Source of the DNA: JALZHR01 sp036389695
GTDB lineage: Bacteria; Acidobacteriota; Blastocatellia; Pyrinomonadales; Pyrinomonadaceae
Direction: 5' to 3'
DNA length: 19,966 bases
Assembly (NCBI GenBank): GCA_036389695.1
Contig: DASVWG010000402.1
Coordinates: 1 to 19,966, forward strand
In this document: one piece after another, positions 14,121-19,966 of the stretch
How positions within the stretch are numbered: the first letter of the stretch is position 1
How the letters are laid out: each line of letters begins with the position of its first letter
Translations under genes and position numbers: made by a program
Notes under the pieces: model-generated
The model's database searches: none
What the model saw: the letters and a program-made list of their open reading frames with translations, nothing else
What the model was told of the DNA's origin: nothing

Positions 14121-15663
14121 AGACGCTTATCTTCGGCTCGACGAGAATCGTTTTAAAGCTCGACAAGCTCACCAGTCCAGCCGCCGCGCCTTTCGGTTTA
14201 TTCACAAATTTTTTCTGCGTGTAATTAACGGCGGCTTTCACCTGATTTCTGCCCTGACTGTAAAAGGCGGCAATCTCGGCGGCTTCCACGAGCGTCTGCG
14301 GCGGCAGATTTTCGAGCCGGTTCGGATTTCTGACGACGACGTGCGAGCCGCCGTAATCAGCCGCGTGCAGCCAGAAATCGAGCGATTTGGCGATGCGAAA
14401 AGTCAGGTAATCATTGTCTTTCGAAGCTTTGCCGACGAGGATTTCAAAGCCGTCGGAAGAAGCGAATTTTCGTGCGCCTTTAAATTTTTCATCCGCTTTG
14501 TCTTTCGCTTTCGGCGTTTTGCTTTCGACTTTTTCACCGGCGGTTTCCGATAAAAATTGCTCGTCTTTTTCCGCAATCGCCTGTTCGAGCCTTTCTTTTT
14601 GCGCTTTGAAATCCGCAAGCTGGATTTCCAATTCATGCAGGCGTTTGGCGATTTCCTCTTTCGCGTTGCGCGCCTTTGTATAACGCTTGAAAAATTTTTC
14701 GGCGGCTTCGGTCAAACTGGAATTTTCGTCGATTTCAATCTCAATCGCGGGCGTATTTTCGTCGAAATAATCGACGACCAGAACTTTATCGCCGTCGCGC
14801 ACGGCGTCCGCCAGATTCGCCAGAATCAAATCGCCGCAGCGTTTCCATTTCTCCGCGTCGCCGTGATTCGCCAAATCCTGATTCAGCTTTTTGACGAGCT
14901 TTTCGCGCCTGGCGATTTCCTGTTTGATTTTCGCTGCGGCGGATTTGGCGCGCGCCTGAAATCGTTTTTCGATTTCTAAATTTTGATAATGAGCGTCGAG
15001 CGCTTCGGAAAGCGTCGCGAAATCGCCTTTCGGGAAAATTTTGTTTCGGTCTTCGGTCTTCGGACTTCGGTCTTCGATTTGAAATTTGAAATTTGAAGTT
15101 TTAGATTCCGCCTCGTTTTTCTCCGCGTCTCCGCGTCTCCGCGTCTCCGCGTCTTCAAATTTGTCAGGCGGTTCTGACCTTTGCGGCGGCTGAAAACGGC
15201 TGGCGATTTCCTGACCGTCGCCGGAATTTTCGCGCAGGGAATCGAGGATGAAATCGCGTTCGTCGAGCAGAAAAATATTTGCCGAGCGTCCGGTCAGCTG
15301 CGTGATGAGCGTGTATTTTTTTAAGCCTTCGATTTCGTCCTGCACGAGAAATTCAAAACGCAAAATTCGCTCGTTTTCGGTTTTTTCGATGTTTTGCAGA
15401 ACGGCGCTGGAAAGACGTTTGCGGACGAAAAGAACGAACGGCGACGGGTTGCCGGATTGCTTTTCCAAATCGCGCAAGCGTCTTTTAATCAGATAAATGC
15501 GAGGATTGACCGGCTCGGCGCTGATGAAAAGATAATTTGATTCCGGAAGGCGAAAATCAATCGCGAAAGTCAGGCGCGAGAGCTGGAAAATCTTGCCGAA
15601 AGGATGATTGACAAGCTCGTTTTCGAGTTCGCGGCTGACGGCTTCGAGTGTCGCTTCGTTCAT
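14119..15663 (-). CDS. rqcH: NFACT / RqcH-family protein (ribosome-associated quality control)
   Basis: The 514-residue cytoplasmic protein matches the bacterial Rqc2/RqcH family, which binds stalled 50S-peptidyl-tRNA complexes and directs alanine tailing. The N-terminal NFACT-N part runs to about residue 160. A coiled-coil rich in Lys/Glu follows at about 220-380. The C-terminal NFACT-R (DUF814) part has GKASKDNDYLTFRIAKSLDF, WLHAADYGGSHVVVRNPNR and AAFYSQGR. The conserved Asp-Arg pair of NFACT-N appears as Glu98-Arg99 (NERILRFEF). Residues of about 163-208 are a low-complexity insertion built from DNA repeats. I start at the ATG at 15663 (MNEATLEAVSRELENELVNH), which fits the family. A TTG at 15738 would add 25 residues encoded by a terminator hairpin. 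Family placement is firm; the gene symbol follows the Bacillus protein. Confidence 0.9.
   Translation of the reverse strand: MNEATLEAVSRELENELVNHPFGKIFQLSRLTFAIDFRLPESNYLFISAEPVNPRIYLIKRRLRDLEKQSGNPSPFVLFVRKRLSSAVLQNIEKTENERILRFEFLVQDEIEGLKKYTLITQLTGRSANIFLLDERDFILDSLRENSGDGQEIASRFQPPQRSEPPDKFEDAETRRRGDAEKNEAESKTSNFKFQIEDRSPKTEDRNKIFPKGDFATLSEALDAHYQNLEIEKRFQARAKSAAAKIKQEIARREKLVKKLNQDLANHGDAEKWKRCGDLILANLADAVRDGDKVLVVDYFDENTPAIEIEIDENSSLTEAAEKFFKRYTKARNAKEEIAKRLHELEIQLADFKAQKERLEQAIAEKDEQFLSETAGEKVESKTPKAKDKADEKFKGARKFASSDGFEILVGKASKDNDYLTFRIAKSLDFWLHAADYGGSHVVVRNPNRLENLPPQTLVEAAEIAAFYSQGRNQVKAAVNYTQKKFVNKPKGAAAGLVSLSSFKTILVEPKISV
15045..15178. repeat. Tandem heptads, octads and REP remnant inside the NFACT coding sequence
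   Basis: Plus-strand positions 15045-15100 are eight phased heptads: TTCGGTC twice, TTCGGAC, TTCGGTC, TTCGATT, TGAAATT twice, TGAAGTT. Positions 15121-15152 are four exact copies of CTCCGCGT. Positions 15163-15178 read GTCAGGCGGTTCTGAC, which shares its end with the 33-bp repeat found in leuS. All three are translated as a charged insert containing EDAETRRRGDAEK and QIEDRSPKTEDRNK. Confidence 0.88.
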
Positions 15664-15682
15664 AAACAAACAGATTAACACA

Positions 15683-15718
15683 ATAAAAATGGCGAGTAAC
15701 TTTCGCAAGCCACTCGCC
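15683..15718 (-). terminator. Intrinsic terminator of the RDD gene
   Basis: Read on the minus strand, GGCGAGT and ACTCGCC (15691-15697 and 15712-15718) form the outer stem and CTT/AAG an inner one, followed by ATTTTTATT. It lies about 25 bases after the stop of the RDD gene and ends about 20 bases before the NFACT start codon. Confidence 0.75.
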
Positions 15719-15742
15719 TGAATTTTTGAATTTTCCAAAAAA

Positions 15743-17221
15743 TTAATATTCTTCTCTCACCACAATCGTGCCCGCCAGAAGGTCGTGCGCGGCGCGTTTT
15801 TCGCTGTTGAAAAACAAAGGCAGAAAACCGATGCCGCCCAGAGCGAGCGAGAAAAGATAAACGCAGGAATTAACCGCCGCCTGGTGAAACGTCGGGTAAT
15901 CGTTTTCTTCGATGTCGATGATTTCCAGCGAGAACAGACGCATTCCCAAAGTTCTGCCCAAAAATCCGACGCTGACCGTCATATAAATAAACATAACGAT
16001 TGAGAAAGTCGCCAGAAACGCCAGCAAGCCCTGCATCGTAAACAGATTGCCGTTTAAAAGCATAAACGGCGACAGCAGCACAAAGCTCAGAAACGAACCG
16101 ATAATCAAATCGAAAAGTCCGGCGTTAAAGCGCAGCGAGACCGGCGCGCAATCGTCGATTTCTTCAAATTCTTCCGTTTCCGGCTCAAAATTTTCGACTT
16201 CTTCGGCGTAAGCCATAACTTCGGCTTCTTCCGCATCCGCGTCGTAATGCGGCGCTTTAATGATTATTTTATTTTCCGGCGCTTTGAAATCGGACGCGCG
16301 GTTTTCGGTCTCCGCCGTCGTTTTCAGAACCTGCGACAAAGGCGGAAGCTTGTTCGTATCGAATTTTTCGATTTTTTGCGCCGGCGCGTTTTCGGCTTTC
16401 TTTTCGATTAGAAAAGTTTTCGGCTGAGTTCGCGGCGGAATATTTGCCGGTTTCGGCGGCGAAAATGTTTCCGACGTTTGATTCGGGACGGCGTAGGGAA
16501 AAGTTTTCGGCTGCGCCGCCGTTTGCGGCGGAACGGCAGCGAGATGCGGCTTCGGTTTTTCCTCTTCGGCGAAATACATCTGGCGCGACTCTTCGATGCG
16601 GCGCATCGCGGCTTCCAATTTCGGATTTCCGGAGACAATCGGGTTATTCTGCGGAAGCGGTTCGGCTTGCAGCGCGGTCGCGCCGCTGGTTGCCAGCGTC
16701 ATCGGCTGCGGCGCGGTCGCGACGGTCGAAACCGTGTCGGTTTCCGTGTGGCTGCGATAATCCTGGCGCTTGCGCACCGCGTTCTGCAAATGAAGCCGCC
16801 ATTCGGGAACGACCGCGTTTTTATGACGAAAATCAATCAGCGTCGGGCTGGTCGCTTTGCTGGCGATTTCCGAAGTCTGCGGTTTCGGCGCGTGCGGTAT
16901 CGGATTTTGCTGAATCGGAGGCGTCATCGCCGGTTTTTGCGGAGCGACGGGCGGCTCGATTATTTCCGTTTCATATTCAGGCTCAAGCGAAATGTGAATC
17001 GCGGAAACCTGCGCGGGCGGTTGAAGCGGAGCTTGCTGAATAATCGGCGGCGGAACCGTCGGCTTTGGAATTTCTTTTTGTATTGCGGGTTTCGCGGTTT
17101 TTACAATCGGAGAAATTTTCAAAGCCAGTTCTTCGCGCACGGAATCGTTCATCATCGTTCCGCAGCTCGGGCAAACCGACAAACTAGAAGCCAAAATTTT
17201 ATTGCAACCGGGACAATTCAT
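15743..17221 (-). CDS. Zinc-ribbon RDD-family membrane protein
   Basis: The 492-residue protein begins with a four-cysteine zinc ribbon (MNCPGCNKIL...CPSCG). A long disordered region rich in Pro, Gln, Lys and Ala, then Glu, spans about residues 30-355. It ends in an RDD domain at about 360-492 with three membrane segments (from LFDLIIGSFLSF, FSIVMFIYMTV and VYLFSLALGGIGFLPLFF). Typical RDD features are SLRFNAGLFDL, GRTLGMRLF and RAAHDLLAGT. The domain's role is poorly known; transport has been proposed for some members. I start at the ATG at 17221 because the ribbon then begins the protein; a TTG at 17278 would add 19 residues. No clear Shine-Dalgarno sequence is visible. The cytoplasmic ribbon plus linker suggests protein contacts. 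It is followed by its own terminator. Confidence 0.87.
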   Translation of the reverse strand: MNCPGCNKILASSLSVCPSCGTMMNDSVREELALKISPIVKTAKPAIQKEIPKPTVPPPIIQQAPLQPPAQVSAIHISLEPEYETEIIEPPVAPQKPAMTPPIQQNPIPHAPKPQTSEIASKATSPTLIDFRHKNAVVPEWRLHLQNAVRKRQDYRSHTETDTVSTVATAPQPMTLATSGATALQAEPLPQNNPIVSGNPKLEAAMRRIEESRQMYFAEEEKPKPHLAAVPPQTAAQPKTFPYAVPNQTSETFSPPKPANIPPRTQPKTFLIEKKAENAPAQKIEKFDTNKLPPLSQVLKTTAETENRASDFKAPENKIIIKAPHYDADAEEAEVMAYAEEVENFEPETEEFEEIDDCAPVSLRFNAGLFDLIIGSFLSFVLLSPFMLLNGNLFTMQGLLAFLATFSIVMFIYMTVSVGFLGRTLGMRLFSLEIIDIEENDYPTFHQAAVNSCVYLFSLALGGIGFLPLFFNSEKRAAHDLLAGTIVVREEY

Positions 17222-17303
17222 AGTTTTAAATAATTTGAAAATTGGAAAAGTTGAACGCGAGTTTTGGTTGAAAACCAAATTGATATGACCAAACTGAGAA
17301 CAG

Positions 17304-17331
17304 ACTATCAGGAATTACTTTAAGTAGTCAA
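17304..17331 (-). promoter_or_regulatory. Candidate promoter for the RDD gene
   Basis: On the minus strand TTGACT (17326-17331) is followed after 16 bases by GATAGT (17304-17309), a four-of-six match to a -10 box, about 80 bases before the ATG at 17221. The spacer contains a small palindrome, ACTTAAAGT, that could be an operator. The rest of 17222-17434 is AT-rich with no further recognisable feature. Confidence 0.35.
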
Positions 17332-17434
17332 TAGTAAATTTATGAAAACACAGGGAATTTTGGCTTAAAATGCAAAAAAAATGTGAAAAACTGGAAAAAA
17401 GGCGGGATTATTAATAAGAAAAGGCGATTTCTAA

Positions 17435-17588
17435 ACGCGGAATGCGGAGTGCGGAGTGCGGAACGGAAGAAAATTTTAAGTTTTAAGTTTTGAATTTTAA
17501 GTTAATCGAGAATCATTAATTCAAAATTCAAAATTCAAAATTCAAAACTCATTCATCATTCCGCGCTCCGCATTCCGCGTTCCGCATT
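17435..17588. repeat. Nested double heptad-repeat hairpin
   Basis: The outer arms are GC-rich heptads (GCGGAAT, GCGGAGT, GCGGAGT, GCGGAAC at about 17437-17464) facing ATTCCGC-, GCTCCGC-type units at about 17558-17588. The inner arms are AT-rich heptads (TTTTAAG type at about 17472-17505) facing ATTCAAA units at about 17515-17550, with a loop of about nine bases. Two separate repeat types are thus stacked in one cruciform-capable unit. The right end runs into the stop codon of the DUF2203 gene. Confidence 0.85.
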
Positions 17589-17964
17589 ACAAAGGCTGAC
17601 GACCGGCAAAGCCGGCTTCGACTTCGTGCCACCACTCCACTTGGTCGCCTTCGCCGAGCTGCCAGCAGAGCAAAACGACGCGACCTTCGCGCCAGGAGGG
17701 AAAATCAATCAGCCCGCGCGAATAATCTTTGAGCTGGACGCCGAGATTGTCGATTTCCAGAGTTAATTTGCCGAGCTCGTAAAGCAGCTTGACATAGCGC
17801 GAGCCGTTTTCCATTCCGCCGCCGCCGAATTGCGCCGCGTCCGCCGCCGCGTTTGCCGCTTCGCGAAAACGCGCGATTTCCGTGTGCGCCGCTTTGATTT
17901 TCTCCAAAATCGGACGCACGGCGGGAATCAAATCGTTGGCTTCGGTCGGCGTAAAAAGTTTCAT
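17587..17964 (-). CDS. DUF2203 family protein
   Basis: This 125-residue cytoplasmic protein matches the DUF2203 family over its whole length: an N-terminal FTPTEANDLIPAVRPIL helix, a helical middle with a Gly-rich turn (FGGGGMENG), and the C-terminal signature GLIDFPSWREGRVVLLCWQL, GEGDQVEWWHEVEAGFAGR. The family has no established function. Its start codon overlaps the stop of the upstream NYN gene by four bases (ATGA, 17961-17964), so the two are probably translated together. The conserved Trp/His/Glu near the end hints at a ligand or metal site, but this is only a guess. Confidence 0.88.
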   Translation of the reverse strand: MKLFTPTEANDLIPAVRPILEKIKAAHTEIARFREAANAAADAAQFGGGGMENGSRYVKLLYELGKLTLEIDNLGVQLKDYSRGLIDFPSWREGRVVLLCWQLGEGDQVEWWHEVEAGFAGRQPL

Positions 17965-18674
17965 CTGTCGTCGGTGACGCGGACAAAATCCGTCAGGCTG
18001 CTGTCGTCGTCGTTTTCCGCGAAATTCGGCTCGACGTTTATTTCCCGCGCCATCCGCGAATAATCATTGGCGTGATTCGGACTAATGACGTTTGGCGGCG
18101 GCAATTCTTCCGGCGGCACAAACGACGGAATCTCGTAGCGTTCGCTGGTAATATCCTTTCTGACAAGCTCGGCGATATCGCCCAAATCGATGAAGAAATC
18201 CGCGACGTCAATCAGGCGCGGCGCGGTATTCGAGCGAAAACCGGCGACCTCGACGCGGCAGCCTTTGTATGCGACGGCATTGACGGCGTAAACAAAATCT
18301 TCGTCGCCGGAAACCAGAACAGCCGTGTCGTATTTTTCGGCGAGCGAGAGCATATCGACGGCGATTTCCACGTCGAGATTCGCCTTGCGCGTGCCGTCGT
18401 AAAAAGTTTTCAGCTCTTTCTGCACGACGCGAAAACCGTTGCGCCGCATCCACAGAAGAAACCCTTGCTGGCGTTCCGCGCCCGCGTCGACGCCCGTGTA
18501 AAAAAACGCGCGCAGCAGGCGTCCGTCGCCGAGCAACACCCGTAAAAGTTTATTGTAATCAATGTCAATATTATGAAAACGAGCCGCGTGAAAAAGATTA
18601 TTCCCGTCGATAAAGACGGCAACGCGCCCTCGATTCCCGAAATGCCAGGAAGCGGTAGCAGTTTCGATCTGCAT
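17961..18674 (-). CDS. NYN-domain (PIN-like) putative ribonuclease, LabA/DUF88 type
   Basis: The 237-residue protein has a NYN domain at about 15-175, a PIN-like fold that usually cleaves RNA with metal ions. The acidic residues are in place: VAVFIDGNNLFHA (D23), DVEIAVDML (D101, D107) and LVSGDEDF (D124, D126). A C-terminal tail of about 60 residues, rich in Pro, Asn and Asp, is probably disordered. GAGGG nine bases before the ATG supports the start. It is the first gene of a two-gene unit with the DUF2203 gene and is divergent from the gene at 18939. Relatives include LabA-type and limkain-like proteins; the RNA target is unknown. No antitoxin-like partner is evident, unless the DUF2203 protein plays that part. 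Confidence 0.9.
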   Translation of the reverse strand: MQIETATASWHFGNRGRVAVFIDGNNLFHAARFHNIDIDYNKLLRVLLGDGRLLRAFFYTGVDAGAERQQGFLLWMRRNGFRVVQKELKTFYDGTRKANLDVEIAVDMLSLAEKYDTAVLVSGDEDFVYAVNAVAYKGCRVEVAGFRSNTAPRLIDVADFFIDLGDIAELVRKDITSERYEIPSFVPPEELPPPNVISPNHANDYSRMAREINVEPNFAENDDDSSLTDFVRVTDDR

Positions 18675-18923
18675 TTTTGATAACCCTCTTTGATAAAATA
18701 GACAGCCGCCGTGTGGACATTTTCGAAAAGAGAGCGATTTTGATTAAAAGGTTGATAAAAACTTTTCAAATAGCCGAAAAATACGGACTGGTTTTATAGC
18801 TTTTCTCTTCTCTGTCCGGACTGTCAAAAAATAATAGAAACAATTTATATAACTCTTTATAGTCTGCCGTTTAAACACAGATTCGGTCAAGCGAAAATTA
18901 ACCGGCAGATTTCAAATTTGTCG

Positions 18924-18929
18924 TATAAT
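18924..18929 (+). promoter_or_regulatory. Consensus -10 box (TATAAT) next to a start codon
   Basis: TCGTATAATC puts a perfect -10 hexamer nine bases before the ATG at 18939, which would give a leader of a few bases at most. No good -35 is visible 16-18 bases upstream. The remaining divergent spacer (18675-18920) is AT-rich, with no repeat of the heptad type. Confidence 0.5.
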
Positions 18930-18938
18930 CGAAAAGCG

Positions 18939-19964
18939 ATGGAAAAAAAGCACGAACAAATTCACGCCGACCAATGGTTAAAAGACATTTCAAACGAGCC
19001 GGAAATCCAGGGCTTTCGCGCCGAAGAAATGATTTCCTGCCCGCAGTGCGAGCGCAAAAGCCCGCCGACGCGCCTGAAATGTTTCTACTGCGGCTTTGAG
19101 CTTCCCGTTTCCGCCGCGCAGGCGGAATTTATCAAACCGCAGCCGCGCCAGATGGAAGCGTGGGAAAAAGCTTTTAACCTGATTATTTTGCCGAACGCTC
19201 AAACCTGTGATGACGCAAAATTAAGGGAAGTTGCCGCAGTGACGCGGCTTGGAAAAGAAGATTTACGAAAATTAATCGAAACGCAAAAACCGCTGCCTCT
19301 GACGCGCGCCGAATCGGCGAAGGAAGCGGAAATTATTCAAAAAAGATTGAGCGAAACCGGTTTCGAAAGTCTGATTCTGAGCGATGAAGATTTGAAATCC
19401 GAAATCGTCACGCGCCGCCTGCGCGGAATCGAGTTTGATGAAGACAAGCTCATTTTGATACTTTTCAACTCGGACGAAATTGCCGACGTTCGGCGCGAAG
19501 ATTTAAGCTTAATCGTCACCGGCGCGCTTTTTCAGCGCCGCATCGAAACGACCGAACAGCGCAAAAAACGCGAAAACAAAGTTCTGGAAACGACCGAAAC
19601 CAGCGCCGACGAGCTTTTAATCGACATCTACACGACGGATGACAAAATCGGTTATCGAATCATTTCCAGCGGCTTCGATTTTTCGTGTCTGGAAGCGGAA
19701 AAGGGAATTCTGGCGCGGGAAAATATGCGGAAGCTCGTCGATAAATTTCGCGCGTTTGCGCCGCAAGCAAAATTCGTCGGCGATTATCTCGAAATCCGCG
19801 ACGTTTTGGGAAAAGTCTGGGAAGTCGAAGAAAAACGCGCGTCAAGCGGTCTGCAAAGAAAAAGCTTCGGGCGGATGGATTTCGGCAACGTGATGACGAT
19901 TAATAACCTGGCGCAATTTACAAAATATTCGCGCCTTCAGCGACATTTATTGAATGTAGGTTAA
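18939..19964 (+). CDS. Unknown zinc-ribbon protein
   Basis: This 341-residue soluble protein is not one I recognise. A four-cysteine zinc ribbon sits at residues 34-51 (CPQC...CFYCGFE), after a charged N-terminus. The rest is mixed alpha/beta with no membrane segment: a helical part (AKEAEIIQKRLSETGFESLI), a strand-rich part (DKLILILFNSDEIADVRRED, LSLIVTGALFQRRIE), then a region with LIDIYTTDDKIGYRIISSGF and a C-terminal helix. The repeated beta pattern may mean two related PH-like or sensor subdomains, but this is only impression. I start at the ATG at 18939; an upstream TTG at 18918 would overlap the -10 box. The gene is complete and divergent from the NYN gene, with which it may share a control region. 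Confidence 0.8.
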   Translation: MEKKHEQIHADQWLKDISNEPEIQGFRAEEMISCPQCERKSPPTRLKCFYCGFELPVSAAQAEFIKPQPRQMEAWEKAFNLIILPNAQTCDDAKLREVAAVTRLGKEDLRKLIETQKPLPLTRAESAKEAEIIQKRLSETGFESLILSDEDLKSEIVTRRLRGIEFDEDKLILILFNSDEIADVRREDLSLIVTGALFQRRIETTEQRKKRENKVLETTETSADELLIDIYTTDDKIGYRIISSGFDFSCLEAEKGILARENMRKLVDKFRAFAPQAKFVGDYLEIRDVLGKVWEVEEKRASSGLQRKSFGRMDFGNVMTINNLAQFTKYSRLQRHLLNVG

Positions 19965-19966
19965 AT

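Noticed and set aside
14098..14979. Plus-strand open frames opposite the NFACT gene
   Set aside because: They are shadows of a coding sequence with clear family motifs on the minus strand.
15664..15738. Hydrophobic 25-residue N-terminal extension of the NFACT protein starting at TTG, which looks like a signal peptide
   Set aside because: It overlaps the terminator of the upstream gene, and NFACT proteins are cytoplasmic and start at the position matching 15663.
16444..17233. Plus-strand frames of 199 and 251 codons opposite the RDD gene
   Set aside because: They are Arg-rich shadows of the low-complexity linker; the minus-strand frame has the zinc ribbon and RDD domain.
17435..17588. Possible CRISPR array in the period-7 repeats
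   Set aside because: Units are seven bases without spacers and form inverted arms; no cas gene is nearby.

Overview
The window is a gene-dense stretch of bacterial chromosome of moderately GC-rich composition. I infer an acidobacterium, most likely of the class Blastocatellia. The reasons are serine/threonine kinases that begin with a small zinc ribbon and end in a membrane anchor plus an extracytoplasmic domain, TPR and PEGA proteins, an FHA-ABC transporter, and many short heptad-repeat elements between genes. This assignment rests on gene style, not on a marker comparison.

Layout. Positions 64-2931 (+) hold leucyl-tRNA synthetase, carrying two in-frame repeat cassettes. Positions 3028-3399 (+) hold a small exported protein behind a perfect 20-bp hairpin. 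Next come three tandem genes: an apparently active transmembrane Ser/Thr kinase with PEGA and FGE-sulfatase-like domains (3621-5900), an exported TPR protein (5927-7381) and a transmembrane pseudokinase (7489-9909) closed by a strong terminator. Positions 10133-13300 (+) encode a triple-FHA ABC transporter fused to its membrane domain, and 13430-14005 (+) a TlpA/ResA-like thioredoxin lipoprotein. The orientation then switches. On the minus strand are an NFACT/RqcH homologue (14119-15663), a zinc-ribbon RDD membrane protein (15743-17221), a DUF2203 protein (17587-17964) and a NYN-domain nuclease-like protein (17961-18674), the last two translationally coupled. A divergent unknown zinc-ribbon protein (18939-19964, +) ends the window.

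How the genes may work together. The kinase, TPR protein, pseudokinase and FHA-ABC transporter look like one phosphorylation-centred envelope signalling cluster. One kinase has all catalytic residues, the second has lost them, and three FHA domains could read phosphothreonine and gate a transporter. LeuRS and the RqcH homologue belong to translation and ribosome rescue and have no evident link to that cluster.

The most unusual content is repetitive. (1) A 33-bp palindromic repeat occurs four times as two inverted pairs inside leuS, read through in frame, with compensating changes in the stem. A remnant lies in the NFACT gene. (2) Imperfect heptanucleotide tandem repeats arranged as long inverted arms occupy several gene borders, directly touch start or stop codons, and have also entered the NFACT coding sequence. 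Two of them are inverted relatives flanking the FHA-ABC gene. No tRNA, rRNA, CRISPR array, transposase or phage gene was seen.
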